A stretch of DNA of 64,000 nucleotides, taken from positions 248,001-312,000 of the forward strand of contig NZ_CP031841.1 in assembly GCF_003432385.1 (NCBI RefSeq), given 5' to 3'. This stretch comes from Breoghania sp. L-A4 (lineage in GTDB: Bacteria; Pseudomonadota; Alphaproteobacteria; Rhizobiales; Stappiaceae). Positions 50,051-59,159 of this stretch are shown here, piece after piece. The notes beneath the pieces were generated by a model. The model did not search any database. It saw nothing but the letters and a program-made list of their open reading frames with translations, and was not told the origin of the DNA. The stretch's first letter is position 1, and every line of letters starts with the position of its first letter. The position numbers and the translations under genes were made by a program.

Positions 50051-50241
50051 CGTGATGTGCCGGAGCCTTCACCAGAGCAGGCCGCCAATTGTCCCAAACC
50101 CTTTGAAGACGGGCAGTCTGTACTTGGAAACGGTCCCAAGTATGATACGTGCACCCGATGTCCGTTTGATGAAAGCCAGCAGGCCAATCCGGCGTTTGCA
50201 TGCCGTTCCAGCGTCAGACAATTCGCGTCAAACCGCCAGAA
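50051..50241. other. Intergenic region between recombinase remnant and hmuV, no gene recognised
   Basis: About 190 bases upstream of the remnant and beyond the hmuV stop. I saw no start-bearing conserved frame. Together with the remnant and 49758-49864 it forms a 480-bp gap that separates the tRNA gene from the heme locus. Confidence 0.45.
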
Positions 50242-51012
50242 TCACAGCGCTCGTGCCAACGCCGGCCAGCGCTTCGCGATCATCTCCGCGCTGAGATCGT
50301 AGACAGAGGCGATCAGATCCGGCGTCACCACTGAATCTGACGCGCCGCGGGCGACCACCGCGCCGCGCTGCAGCACCACCAGATGATCGGCATAGAGCCG
50401 CGCCATTTCCAGATCATGCAGTACCACGACGACCCCGCCGCCACGCCGCGCGTAATCGCCCGCCAGCTCCAGCACGTCGAGCTGGTGGCGGATGTCGAGG
50501 CTCGATGTGGGCTCGTCGAGCAGCAGGTAGTTCGCGACACCTTCGACGCAGGGCTCCCAGACCTGAGACAGCACGCGAGCCAAATGCACCCGCTGCTGCT
50601 CGCCCCCTGATAGCGTCTGGTAGTGCCGGTGCGCATGCCGGCTCATGCCGACCCGCTCCAGCGCCTGCGCTGAAATCTCCGCGCACAGCGCCGCGTCGTG
50701 CCGCTTGCCGCGCAATCCCAGACCGACGACCTCGGCCACGGAGAATGGAAACGAGAGGGTCGAGGATTGCGGCAGCACGGCGCGGCGCCCGGCCAGCTCA
50801 TGGGCGCGCAATGCGCCGATGTTCCGGCCATCAATGCTGACACGGCCGCGCGCCGGGCGCATCTCGCCGGTCAGACATCTGAGCAGCGTCGACTTGCCCG
50901 CGCCGTTGGGGCCGATGATCGCCGTCACCGAACCGGGGCGCGCCTCGATGCCGACGCCACGCAGAAGCTGCGCGCGGCCGGCGGTGACATGGAGGTCTTC
51001 GGCGGTCAGCAT
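50242..51012 (-). CDS. hmuV: Heme ABC transporter ATP-binding protein
   Basis: HmuV drives heme import through HmuU by ATP hydrolysis at the cytoplasmic face. The 256-residue ATPase has Walker A IIGPNGAGKSTLLR, Q-loop AVLPQSS, signature YQTLSGGEQQRVHLARVL, Walker B NYLLLDEPTSSLD and the H-loop VLHDLEM. Closest by pattern to iron/heme BtuD-like ATPases. It is the last gene of the hemP-hmuT-hmuU-hmuV cluster, following hmuU by 9 bp. Confidence 0.94.
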   Translation of the reverse strand: MLTAEDLHVTAGRAQLLRGVGIEARPGSVTAIIGPNGAGKSTLLRCLTGEMRPARGRVSIDGRNIGALRAHELAGRRAVLPQSSTLSFPFSVAEVVGLGLRGKRHDAALCAEISAQALERVGMSRHAHRHYQTLSGGEQQRVHLARVLSQVWEPCVEGVANYLLLDEPTSSLDIRHQLDVLELAGDYARRGGGVVVVLHDLEMARLYADHLVVLQRGAVVARGASDSVVTPDLIASVYDLSAEMIAKRWPALARAL

Positions 51013-51021
51013 GACAAGGTC

Positions 51022-52113
51022 CTAGATATCAATGATCGAACGGCGGCGCAGCAGGATGGAGAGGAACACCGGCACCCCGAGAATCGCCGTGATGATGCCG
51101 ATGGGCAGTTCCGCGGGCGCGACGATCACCCGGCTGATGATGTCTGCGCCCACCATCAAAGCCGCCCCCAGCAGCGCGCAGGCCGGCAGCAGGCGACGAT
51201 GGTCCGCGCCGATGACCAGCCGCAGCACATGCGGCACCACGATGCCGACGAAGCCGATGGTGCCGGCGGACGCGACGCAGGCGCCGGTCGCAGCGGCCGT
51301 CAGCACGATGACGCCGCGCTTCAGCCTTTGCGGATCGAAACCCAGATGAAACGCTTCCGCCTCGCCCAGCAGCAGGGCGTTCAACCCGCCGCCGAGGAAG
51401 GGGATGGCCAGCGCCAGAATCGCCACAAACGGCAGCATCGCGAACACCCGGTTCCAGGTCGCGCCGCCCAGCGAGCCCATGTTCCAGAAGGTGAAATCGC
51501 GCATCTGGTCGTCGGTGCTCTGGAAGATCAGCACGCCGGTGAGCGCCATGGCGAGCGCCGAGAGCGCGATGCCGGCCAGCAGCATGGTGGCGACCGAGGT
51601 GCGCCCGCTGCGCGTGGCGATCACATAGAGCATCCAGGTGGTCACCAGTCCGCCGCCGAAGGCGGCCAGCGACAACAGATGCACGGACCACGCCGGCGGT
51701 ATCGCCAGGTTCATGCCGCTGATCACCACGATCACGGTGACGGCGGCCAGCGCCGCGCCCGCCGACACGCCGATCAGCGTCGGATCGGCGAGCGGATTGC
51801 GAAACAGCCCTTGCATCATGGCGCCGGACACCGCCAGGCCTGCGCCGACGAAACAGCCCAGCACCGTGCGCGGCAATCGGATTTCGAAGAGAATCACCTG
51901 TTCGCGCACCCATTGCGGGGCGACATCGTCGCCCAGTCGTTCGATCACGGCGCCGAGCATGCCTTGAAGCGATATATCCGAAGGGCCGATGAGCACGGAG
52001 GCGACGGTGACGGACAGAAGAAGCGCCATCAGCGCCACGGTCACCGCCCAGGATCGCGCTGCGGGATGCGCCGCCGCCGGCGCGCGGCGCGGCGGCGTGT
52101 CCGTCCCGTGCAC
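51022..52113 (-). CDS. hmuU: Heme ABC transporter permease
   Basis: The 363-residue inner-membrane protein shows the FecCD fold, about ten hydrophobic helices, with LPRTVLGCFVGAGLAVSGAMMQGLFRNPLADPTLIGVSAGAALAAV and GGGLNALLLGEAEAFHLG. It moves heme from the periplasmic binding protein into the cytoplasm. The opened frame starts at GTG 52113; an ATG at 52147 (MSNAAPRAAEVP) lies one base out of frame, and one missing G at 52114-52116 would join them, so the true N terminus is probably longer. It is flanked by hmuT and hmuV. Confidence 0.93.
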   Translation of the reverse strand: MHGTDTPPRRAPAAAHPAARSWAVTVALMALLLSVTVASVLIGPSDISLQGMLGAVIERLGDDVAPQWVREQVILFEIRLPRTVLGCFVGAGLAVSGAMMQGLFRNPLADPTLIGVSAGAALAAVTVIVVISGMNLAIPPAWSVHLLSLAAFGGGLVTTWMLYVIATRSGRTSVATMLLAGIALSALAMALTGVLIFQSTDDQMRDFTFWNMGSLGGATWNRVFAMLPFVAILALAIPFLGGGLNALLLGEAEAFHLGFDPQRLKRGVIVLTAAATGACVASAGTIGFVGIVVPHVLRLVIGADHRRLLPACALLGAALMVGADIISRVIVAPAELPIGIITAILGVPVFLSILLRRRSIIDI

Positions 52114-52180
52114 GGGACTTCCGCAGCGCGTGGCGCGGCGTTGCTCATGTCATGACCACCATCGGGGTCGCGGGTCAGTT

Positions 52181-53050
52181 TCATTGCGCGGCCTGCGCGA
52201 TTCTGTCCGCAAGTTCGCGCGCGGCGGCCGCGGTGCGCGGCCCGAAGCCGAGCAGGTACAGCCCGTCCATGGAAATCAGCGCCTTGTTGCGGCCCGCCGG
52301 CGTCAGCTCCATGCCTGGAATTTCCAACGCGGTCTTGTCCAGCGTGCTGCCGTGACGCTGCATGGTGAGCACAATGTCCGGGCTTGCGGCGATCAGCGCT
52401 TCGCGGGTCACCGGCTTGTAGCCCTCGATCTGTCCGAAAACGTTGCGGCCGCCGGCAAGCGCGATGATCGCGTCGGCCGCAGTGCCCGCGCCCGCGACCA
52501 TCGGCTTGCCGCCGGTCGCCGACAGCAGGAACAGCACCCCCGGACGCTCGCCGGAAGCCCTGGGAAGCGCGTCGAGGTCCGCCTTCACCGTCACTATCAG
52601 CGCCGCCGCCTTTTCCGGCATGTTGAGCGCCGCGCCCACCGCGCCGATTTTCGCCAGAATTCGCTCCGGCGTATGACCCTCGGGAATTTCCACGAAAGGC
52701 ACAGTGGCGGCTTTCAGCACGTCGATCACCGGCGGCGGACCGGAGCCCTCGATCGCCAGAATCAGATCGGGCTTCAGCGACAGCACGCCTTCGGCCGCTA
52801 GCGCGCGCATGTAGCCGACACTGGGCAACGCACGGGCCTCGGCAGGAAAGGTGCTGGTGGTGTCAACCGCGACCAGCCGGTCCTCCGCTCCCAGCGCGTA
52901 GACGATTTCGGTGACCGAGCCGCCAATGGACACGATTCTCGGGGCGTCCGCGCTGGCGGGCTGGCCGTAAAACGCAAGACCTGCGAGCAGAACCAGCGCG
53001 GCGAGGCCGCGACCGGAAGAGGAGAGACAATGGTGCATGCCGGATCTCAC
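52181..53050 (-). CDS. hmuT: Heme ABC transporter periplasmic-binding protein
   Basis: The 289-residue protein has a signal peptide (GLAALVLLAGLAFYGQPASA) and the cobalamin/heme-type binding fold, with PRIVSIGGSVTEIVYALGAEDRLVAVDTTSTFP, VGYMRALAAEGVLSLKPDLILA and the C-terminal ELADRI. It collects heme from the TonB receptor in the periplasm and hands it to HmuU. It overlaps the hemP stop by four bases (ATGA), so translation is coupled. Confidence 0.93.
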   Translation of the reverse strand: MRSGMHHCLSSSGRGLAALVLLAGLAFYGQPASADAPRIVSIGGSVTEIVYALGAEDRLVAVDTTSTFPAEARALPSVGYMRALAAEGVLSLKPDLILAIEGSGPPPVIDVLKAATVPFVEIPEGHTPERILAKIGAVGAALNMPEKAAALIVTVKADLDALPRASGERPGVLFLLSATGGKPMVAGAGTAADAIIALAGGRNVFGQIEGYKPVTREALIAASPDIVLTMQRHGSTLDKTALEIPGMELTPAGRNKALISMDGLYLLGFGPRTAAAARELADRIAQAAQ

Positions 53051-53244
53051 TTGGTCAGGATCAGTTTGTTCAGACGGGTAATGGTCATGCGATAGAGCGT
53101 ACCGTCGTGGGTGATGCGGATTTCCCGTGCGCCCTGGAACAAGGTTTCGCTGCTGATCGTCATGGGTTCGGGCGGTGTGCGCATGGTCGGGGAATCAGCG
53201 GTTCTTGCGGCGTCGCCGCCGGAATTGGGTTCGGGGCGAGACAT
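53047..53244 (-). CDS. hemP: HemP/HmuP family heme-uptake regulatory protein
   Basis: The small product ends with SSETLFQGAREIRITHDGTLYRMTITRLNKLILTK, the full HemP/HmuP signature. HmuP is a small regulator or RNA-binding-type protein needed for expression of the TonB heme receptor in rhizobia. The start is taken at ATG 53244 with GGGAG upstream (about 65 residues); a TTG at 53289 is an alternative. It overlaps hmuT, and is divergent from the receptor gene it may control. Confidence 0.9.
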   Translation of the reverse strand: MSRPEPNSGGDAARTADSPTMRTPPEPMTISSETLFQGAREIRITHDGTLYRMTITRLNKLILTK

Positions 53245-53324
53245 GGCCCGGAGATCTCCCGTGTTTGAGCGTATTGGGTCGTGTCGCAACGGCCGAATGG
53301 TTAACCGCCGTTAGGACTATATAC

Positions 53325-53354
53325 TTGACTCTCATACTCATGTTTGGATACGAA
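53325..53354 (+). promoter_or_regulatory. Candidate promoter for the heme receptor gene
   Basis: In the 189-bp gap between hemP and the receptor gene is TTGACT (53325-53330), 17 bases before ATACGA (53348-53353), in the most AT-rich part of the region. It lies about 125 bases before the receptor start at 53479. No clear Fur, Irr or RirA site was found by eye. Confidence 0.4.
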
Positions 53355-53478
53355 GGCAATGTCCGCGGTCGCAGTCGCCATCAACGGGGCGCTGCCGCCG
53401 GACCCGAAGCAAGCCCATCCGCTGTCCCGCAGCGGCCGCCAGCCAAAAAATCGACATCCCTCAAGAAAGAGAAGATCG

Positions 53479-55503
53479 ATGCGATCAATGAATTGGCGCG
53501 CGGCCATGCTGTTGGCAGGCAGTGCAATGGCGACCTGGCCCCTCACGCAGGCGGCATCGGCTCAAGAAGCCGGTGTGGTTTCGCTCGACACGATCACCGT
53601 CAACGCGACGCGTACCGAAGGCTCCGCCGTCGATGCGCTCGCTTCGGAAAGCGTGGTGACATCCGAGGACATCCAGCGCACCGAAGCGGACAAGATCGCC
53701 GACGTGCTGCGCTCGGTGCCGGGCATCGCGATCCGCCATGACGCCGATTCAACGGGTGCCGCCGTCAACATCCGCGGCCTGCAGGATTACGGCCGCGTGG
53801 CGGTCACGATCGACGGTGCGCGGCAGAATTTCCAGACCAGCGGTCACAGCCTGGAAGGCGGGGCGTTCTTTCTGGAGCCGGAGTTCCTCGACACCGTCAC
53901 GGTGGTGCGCGGACCTGTGGCCAACGTCTACGGCTCGGGCGCCATCGGCGGCGTCGTGAGTTTCGAGACCAAGAAACCCTCCACCTTCCTGCGCGATGGA
54001 GAGACCTGGGGAGTGCAGAATTTCAGCCAGTTCAGCACCAACAACGGCTTCTCCCAAGGGCTGACCGGCGCGGCGCGCGTTTCCGACGCTTTCGCGGTGC
54101 TCGGCAGCGTCGTCTACCGCAAGAACTGGAAATACTCCGACGGTCAGGGTAACGAGGTCTTCAATTCCACCAGCGACATCGCCAGCGGCCTCGTGAAGGC
54201 GGAAATCACGCCGGCCGAGGGTCATACGCTGCTGCTGGGCGCGATCACCAACAACTCCGACTATCGTTCGGGCAATCCCGGCGGCACCAATTACGACAAC
54301 ACGGTTCAGGACAACACGCTGAGTGCCAACTACCACTATGAGGCGCTCGACAACGACTGGATCGATCTGGTGGCCAGCACCTACTGGACATCGACCGATC
54401 TCGAGCAAACCTATCTGACCGGTGCCAACGCGGGCAACACGCGCGACTTTGGCATCGATACGATCGGCATCGACGCCAACAACACCTCACGGTTTGGAAC
54501 CGGCGCCTTCGATCACGCGCTGACCGTAGGCGTCGACGCGTTCAAGGACACGGTCGAGGTCACGGATGCGGCCGGCACCGGCGCTCTGTTCACTCCCAAC
54601 GGCGAGCGCACCGTGTTTGGCGCCTTCGTGCAGAATGCGGTGAGCTATTCCGACTGGCTGGAAGTCATCGGCGGCCTGCGGTTCGATCACTATGAATTGG
54701 ATGGCGGCGCGGTGTCCTCTTCCGGCCAACGGGTTTCACCGAAGATCACCGTCGGCGTCTCGCCCTTCGAGGGCATGGCGCTTTCGGGGCTGACGCTCTA
54801 CGGCACCTACGCGGAAGGCTACCGCGCGCCGTCGGTCACCGAGACGCTGATTTCCGGCTTGCATCCCTTTCCGGCCTTTGCCTTCAATCCCAATCCGAAC
54901 CTGCGGCCTGAAACGGCGCACACCATCGAGGCGGGCGTCAACTTCAAGCGGAATGGGATCTTGGTGGACGGCGACCGGCTGCGCATGAAGGCGGCGATCT
55001 TCCGCAACGACGTCGACGACTTCATCGATCTCGTCGGCAGCGGGCCGTTTACCTGCTTCGGGCCATGCAACTATCAGTACCAGAACATCGACAAGGCCCG
55101 TATCGAGGGCGTCGAGCTGGAAGCCCATTATGACGCGGCCTGGGGTTTTGTCGGCCTCGCCGGACAGCATCAGCGCGGCACGAACCGCAACACCGGCGGC
55201 GCGCTGGATTCGATTCCGGCCGACAAGCTGGTGACCACCGTCGGCTTCCATGTCCTAGAGGACAAGGCGACACTGGGCGTGCAGTGGGAAACGGTGTCCG
55301 CGCAGGACAACGTTTCCACCACCACGCCGAGCAAGGCCTACAATCTGGTCAACCTTTTCGCCAGCTACTCGCCGCGCGAGGATCTGACGCTCGGCCTCAA
55401 CGTCGACAATCTGTTGGACCAGCAATACACGCCCTATCTGGACAGCGACGCCGCCAAGGGACTTGAGGTCAAGTTCACCGTGCGCGCCCGGCTGGGTGGC
55501 TGA
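53479..55503 (+). CDS. hmuR: TonB-dependent heme receptor
   Basis: This outer-membrane beta-barrel takes up heme or hemoproteins with TonB energy. The 674-residue product has a signal peptide (AAMLLAGSAMATWPLTQAASA), a TonB box-like VVSLDTITVNATRTEGS, a plug domain (SVVTSEDIQRTEADKIADVLRSVPGIAIRHD...NVRGLQDYGRVAVTIDGARQNFQTSGH), then many barrel strands and the terminal F (VKFTVRARLGG). The FRAP/NPNL region reads FNPNPNLRPETAHTIEAG, the conserved heme-receptor motif. Start ATG 53479 (MRSMNWRAAML) is preceded by AGAGAAG. Divergent from hemP-hmuTUV. Confidence 0.92.
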   Translation: MRSMNWRAAMLLAGSAMATWPLTQAASAQEAGVVSLDTITVNATRTEGSAVDALASESVVTSEDIQRTEADKIADVLRSVPGIAIRHDADSTGAAVNIRGLQDYGRVAVTIDGARQNFQTSGHSLEGGAFFLEPEFLDTVTVVRGPVANVYGSGAIGGVVSFETKKPSTFLRDGETWGVQNFSQFSTNNGFSQGLTGAARVSDAFAVLGSVVYRKNWKYSDGQGNEVFNSTSDIASGLVKAEITPAEGHTLLLGAITNNSDYRSGNPGGTNYDNTVQDNTLSANYHYEALDNDWIDLVASTYWTSTDLEQTYLTGANAGNTRDFGIDTIGIDANNTSRFGTGAFDHALTVGVDAFKDTVEVTDAAGTGALFTPNGERTVFGAFVQNAVSYSDWLEVIGGLRFDHYELDGGAVSSSGQRVSPKITVGVSPFEGMALSGLTLYGTYAEGYRAPSVTETLISGLHPFPAFAFNPNPNLRPETAHTIEAGVNFKRNGILVDGDRLRMKAAIFRNDVDDFIDLVGSGPFTCFGPCNYQYQNIDKARIEGVELEAHYDAAWGFVGLAGQHQRGTNRNTGGALDSIPADKLVTTVGFHVLEDKATLGVQWETVSAQDNVSTTTPSKAYNLVNLFASYSPREDLTLGLNVDNLLDQQYTPYLDSDAAKGLEVKFTVRARLGG

Positions 55504-55587
55504 ACCGGCCTTTCGTGATCGGAAGGTGCACATGAATCGCCAACGGGAGAGGAACCTGTTCCTCTCCGCAAAACCAGGGATGAACGC

Positions 55588-55917
55588 ATGTATATCGCCA
55601 TGAACCGGTTTCGCGTCAAAAGCGGATCGGAAGAGGAATTCGAGACCGTCTGGAAGAACCGCGACCGGCACCTCAAGGAGCTGCCGGGCTTCGTCGAGTT
55701 CCAGCTCCTGAAGGGTCCCGAACACAAGGACGGCACCGAGGAAGACCACACGCTCTACGCCTCGCACACCGTGTGGAAGTCGTATCAGGATTTTGTCGAC
55801 TGGACGAAGTCCGATGCCTTCAAGAACGCGCACAAGAACGCCGGCCAGAACAAGCCGCTGTACCTCGGCGGCCCGCATTTCGAAGGCTTCGACGTGATCC
55901 TCACCGAAGGCCGGTAA
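55588..55917 (+). CDS. Antibiotic biosynthesis monooxygenase (ABM) family protein, probable heme-degrading monooxygenase
   Basis: The 109-residue protein starts MYIAMNRFRVKSGSEEEFETVWKNRD and has LPGFVEFQLLKGPE, SHTVWKSYQDFVDWTKSDAF and AHKNA, the pattern of HmoA/IsdG-type heme monooxygenases, which open the porphyrin ring to release iron. It comes 84 bp after the receptor gene on the same strand, in the position often taken by hmuS, so heme degradation is the best inference. The fold also fits other dimeric monooxygenases, so certainty is moderate. Confidence 0.75.
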   Translation: MYIAMNRFRVKSGSEEEFETVWKNRDRHLKELPGFVEFQLLKGPEHKDGTEEDHTLYASHTVWKSYQDFVDWTKSDAFKNAHKNAGQNKPLYLGGPHFEGFDVILTEGR

Positions 55918-56003
55918 GGCCCGGCGCCGGGCCGCGCCGCGCGGCCCGGGACGTCCGTGATCGGCTTGGCTTGGCGGGCGAACGGATTGGAGTCCGGCAC
56001 CTC

Positions 56004-57026
56004 TTAGTCCAGTGAAAACTCGCCCTTGGCGTGGGCGTCCGCGATGTAGCGGAACGCATGAACCGTCATGCGCATCAGATGCTCGCCGGCGGCGATCGGC
56101 GGATATTTGGCCAGCGTCTCCGGTGTGCGGAATTTGGGCAGCGGCTCCACCACTGCGTCGTAGTCGAGCCCGAAGAACAGCGGGAACGAGTAGCGCTCGC
56201 GGCCGGTGTTGACCACGCGGTGCTGGGTGGCCTTGTACTGGCCGCCCGACCAGGTCTCGAAGATGTCGCCGATATTGACGATGAAGGTGCCCTCGAGCGG
56301 CGGCGCTTCCATCCAGTAGTCGTCGACGTTCATCGCCTGCAGCCCCGGCCCGCCCTGAAGCAGAATCGTGAAACACTCGAAATCCGAATGCGCGTCGATG
56401 CCAACCATGTCGTTGGACGCCGGCATGTCGTTTTCGAGATATTTCAGCATCTGAAGCTGCGACGTCGGATTGTTGATGTGGCGCTTCAGCGTGTCTGGCT
56501 CCACGCCGAGTTCATATTCCAGCGCCGACAACATCTTCAGGCCGAGCGAGAAAATCGCGTCGTAATAGGCTGACACCGCGTCGCGCCAGCCGGGGATCTC
56601 CGGCCAGATGTTGGGTCCGGTCATCCGCCAGCCCGCCAGATAATCCGGGTGGTCGGCTGGCGTCCCGTAGGACATGTCCCATGCTTCGTTGAAATTGATC
56701 TTCTTGGGAAATTTCGTGCCGTTCTCCTCGAAGGGCACATAGCCGCGATGATGGGTGGAAAATCCCGACCAGTTCTTCATCTTGGTGCGCCGCGGCAGGT
56801 CGTGAAACTGCTTCGAGGCGGCAAAGATCCCGTCGATCAGGCTCTGATCCACGCCGTGGTTCTTGATGTAGAAGAACCACGATATGCGCGCCGCCTCTCC
56901 GAGCTCCGTCGCCACCGCGGCCATGTCCTCCAGGTGGCCCGTGTGCAATCCCGAAAGATCGATCACCGGCAACTCGACGCCCGAGGCGCTGAGCGCCGAG
57001 GTGATCGGCGCCTTCGTCAGCCACAA
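56004..57026 (-). CDS. 2-oxoglutarate/Fe(II) oxygenase, isopenicillin N synthase-like
   Basis: The 340-residue protein has the N-terminal DIOX_N domain (LPVIDLSGLHTGHLEDMAAVA ... FFYIKNHGVD) and the C-terminal jelly roll with the iron ligands H-x-D in DAHSDFECFTIL and the distal His in ATQHRVVN, then the RYSFPLFFG 2-oxoglutarate-binding Arg. It belongs to the IPNS-like family with a plant-type arrangement. The substrate is unknown. It converges on the ABM gene and starts 12 bp from the presumed start of the divergent HRI1-like gene. Confidence 0.87.
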   Translation of the reverse strand: MWLTKAPITSALSASGVELPVIDLSGLHTGHLEDMAAVATELGEAARISWFFYIKNHGVDQSLIDGIFAASKQFHDLPRRTKMKNWSGFSTHHRGYVPFEENGTKFPKKINFNEAWDMSYGTPADHPDYLAGWRMTGPNIWPEIPGWRDAVSAYYDAIFSLGLKMLSALEYELGVEPDTLKRHINNPTSQLQMLKYLENDMPASNDMVGIDAHSDFECFTILLQGGPGLQAMNVDDYWMEAPPLEGTFIVNIGDIFETWSGGQYKATQHRVVNTGRERYSFPLFFGLDYDAVVEPLPKFRTPETLAKYPPIAAGEHLMRMTVHAFRYIADAHAKGEFSLD

Positions 57027-57038
57027 GGCGGAAGCTGC

Positions 57039-57833
57039 GTGATCCCGGGCGCCGCACCCGTCACAAACGATGACATCCGCGACCTGTGGCGGCGCCTACA
57101 TCGAGGTTTCTGCCACACAGCCGACGTTCGAGGATCACGCAACCGAAGTCCGCTGGTTCCAGGGCCCAGGGCTCTATGCCGATCTGCGCGTGCCCGGCGC
57201 CCTGGCGCAAGGATTCGAAGGCCTGACATCTGAGGATTTGACGGACGAGCAGCTCGCGCTGTGCGACCAATGCGAAGGCTTTGCGGGCCTGTCGTCGGTC
57301 ACAGGCGGCGTATGCACCTGGCGGCGCTTCATCAACCTTCAGGGGCCCGAGAAGGGCAAGGACATCGGGGCGCTCTCCTTCGGCTCCGACGGGCTTTTTG
57401 AGCACGGCGTGGAGGCGGATTTCGTTGAGTTGTGGCAGCGGATTGGAAAGCCGGATTCCGTCGTCCACGCTAATGCGTTCACCGGCGTCGACGGCCATTT
57501 GGCGATTCTGATACGCGCACAGGGGCGTTTTCTGTTCGCCTGCGACCGCCCCGCGCGCCTGGCCGGGTCCGATTCATTGGCGGAGGCGCTCGACGGTTCC
57601 GACCGTGCCCGGGTCATCGCCGCCCTGTGTGAGCGCGAGTACAGCTTCGGCGAGATTAGCGGCGAAACCGGCGTCATCACGCTGTCGACCGTGCCGACGC
57701 GCGTGCGCGCGATGTTGTTCGACACGCTTCCCCGCGCCGGGGTTTCTCCACGCAGCATCAGAGCGCTGACGGTACTGCGTTCTTCCGAAGCTGGACACCA
57801 GTGGACATCGCCGCGCTGGAGGCACGGGTGTAA
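57039..57833 (+). CDS. HRI1-like conserved protein, two frame breaks
   Basis: The readable middle frame has IEVSATQPTFEDHATEVRWFQGPGLYADLRVPG, EGFAGLSSVTGGVCTWRRFINLQGP, DIGALSFGSDGLFEHGV and IRAQGRFLFACDRP. This resembles the HRI1 beta-barrel family (PF16815), whose function is unclear; the assignment is by memory of pattern only. Upstream, another frame supplies NDDIRDLWRRL from a GTG at 57039, joining across about 57091-57098. Downstream, a missing G in the GGGG at 57739-57742 lets the frame end as DGTAFFRSWTPVDIAALEARV with a stop at 57831, 20 bp short of gpgS. Without these repairs the frame would run deep into gpgS. Confidence 0.6.
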
Positions 57834-57852
57834 CGGCCGGAGGCCGCGTCTC

Positions 57853-59064
57853 TCACTCCGCGTTGTCGGCGTCCACGGCTTCCTTCATTTCGCGCAGCAG
57901 GTCGGGGAAGGCGCTCTGGACGCGGCTCCAGTTGGGGATGAAGGGGTTTCCATCGGATTTTCCAGAAACGTCTGCCCGGCCTCCACGATGTTGGCGGCGA
58001 ACAGTTCCACCGCTTGCTCTTCCTTGTGCCGGTCGAGGCTCAACCCGTTCATTTTGGCGTCGTTGTAGTAGATCTCCATGAGATCGAGCGCGGTGCGGTA
58101 ATAGGTGGCCTTGATGGTGCGGAAGGTGTCCTGGCTGAACACCGCACCGTCGATTGCCAGCTTGCGAAACAGTGCCTTGGCGATGTCGGTCGACATTTTC
58201 GACAGGCCGGTGTCGGGATTGTCCTCCGACAGCGGCTGGTGCTTGTGGTCGTAGGCGTCCGCGATGTCGACCTGGCAGATGGCGCGCGGATTGGCGTTGC
58301 GGCGCACCTCGGCCAGAACGCCGATCTCCAGCCCCAGTCCGAGGGGATGCGGATGTCGGGCACGATGGCGGTGCGCATGGCGAATTCGCCGGCCAGCGGA
58401 TAGCGGAAGCTTTCCAGATATTCGAGGTATTCCTTGGGGCCCAGCGTCTTGCGCAGGGCGATGAGCAGGGGCGCACCAGCAGGCGGGTGACGCGGCCCGA
58501 CAGTTTTCCGTCGGCGATGCGCGGATAATAGCCCTTGGCGAACAGGTAGTTGAAGCCGGGATTGGCGATCGGATAGACGAGGCGCGCCAGCATCTCGCGG
58601 GAATAGGTGACGATGTCGCAATCGTGCAGGGCGACGACGTCCGCCTTGCCCGAGGCCAGCACGTAGCCCATGCAGAACCACACGTTGCGGCCTTTGCCAG
58701 GTTCCAGAGGCGACAGCCCGCTCTCAGAGAGTTGCTTGTCGATGGCCTGCAGACGCGGTCCGTCGTTCCACAGGATGGTGTGGTCCTGCGGCAGGCGCGA
58801 GAAGTAATCCTTGGCGAAGCGGAACTGCTGCTCGTTGGCGCGATCCAGCCCGATGACGATTTCGCTCAGATACGGCACCTGCGCGAGATGATCGAGAATG
58901 TTGCCGAGCGCCGGACCCTCGAGCTCGGAGAACAGCGACGGCAGGATCAGCGTGATGGGACGCGAGCGGGAGAAGCCGACCAGTTGCCGTTCCAGCGCTT
59001 CCACCGGCTGGTCGGTGAGATTGTGAAGCGTCGCGACGACACCGTTCTGGAAGAAATCACCCAT
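57853..59064 (-). CDS. gpgS: Glucosyl-3-phosphoglycerate synthase-like GT81 glycosyltransferase, three frame breaks
   Basis: The first frame gives MGDFFQNGVVATLHNL, SRPITLILPSLFSELEGPAL, SEIVIGLDRA, the metal motif VVALHDCDIVTYS and LFAKGYYPRIADGKL. Later frames add LRKTLGPKEYLEYLESFRYPLAGEFAMRT, IPSDWGLEIGVLAEV and IADAYDHKHQPLSEDNPDTGL. The whole is the GT81 GpgS family, which makes glucosyl-3-phosphoglycerate from a nucleotide-glucose and 3-phosphoglycerate. Three single-base losses break it, at about 58468-58471, 58332-58335 and 57943-57951; repairing each restores about 405 residues. The adjoining phosphatase supplies the second step. Family identification is firm, the exact sugar donor less so. 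Confidence 0.8.
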   Translation of the reverse strand: MGDFFQNGVVATLHNLTDQPVEALERQLVGFSRSRPITLILPSLFSELEGPALGNILDHLAQVPYLSEIVIGLDRANEQQFRFAKDYFSRLPQDHTILWNDGPRLQAIDKQLSESGLSPLEPGKGRNVWFCMGYVLASGKADVVALHDCDIVTYSREMLARLVYPIANPGFNYLFAKGYYPRIADGKLSGRVTRLLVRPCSSPCARRWAPRNTSNIWKASAIRWPANSPCAPPSCPTSASPRTGAGDRRSGRGAPQRQSARHLPGRHRGRLRPQAPAAVGGQSRHRPVENVDRHRQGTVSQAGNRRCGVQPGHLPHHQGHLLPHRARSHGDLLQRRQNERVEPRPAQGRASGGTVRRQHRGGRADVSGKSDGNPFIPNWSRVQSAFPDLLREMKEAVDADNAE

Positions 59065-59159
59065 TCGTCTGTCCTTTTTCTGGTCGCCCGCGGCTCAATT
59101 TGATTTCCGACCGCAATGCGCTCAGAGGGCCCGCCGTTGCTTCGGCTGGCGTCGCTTGT

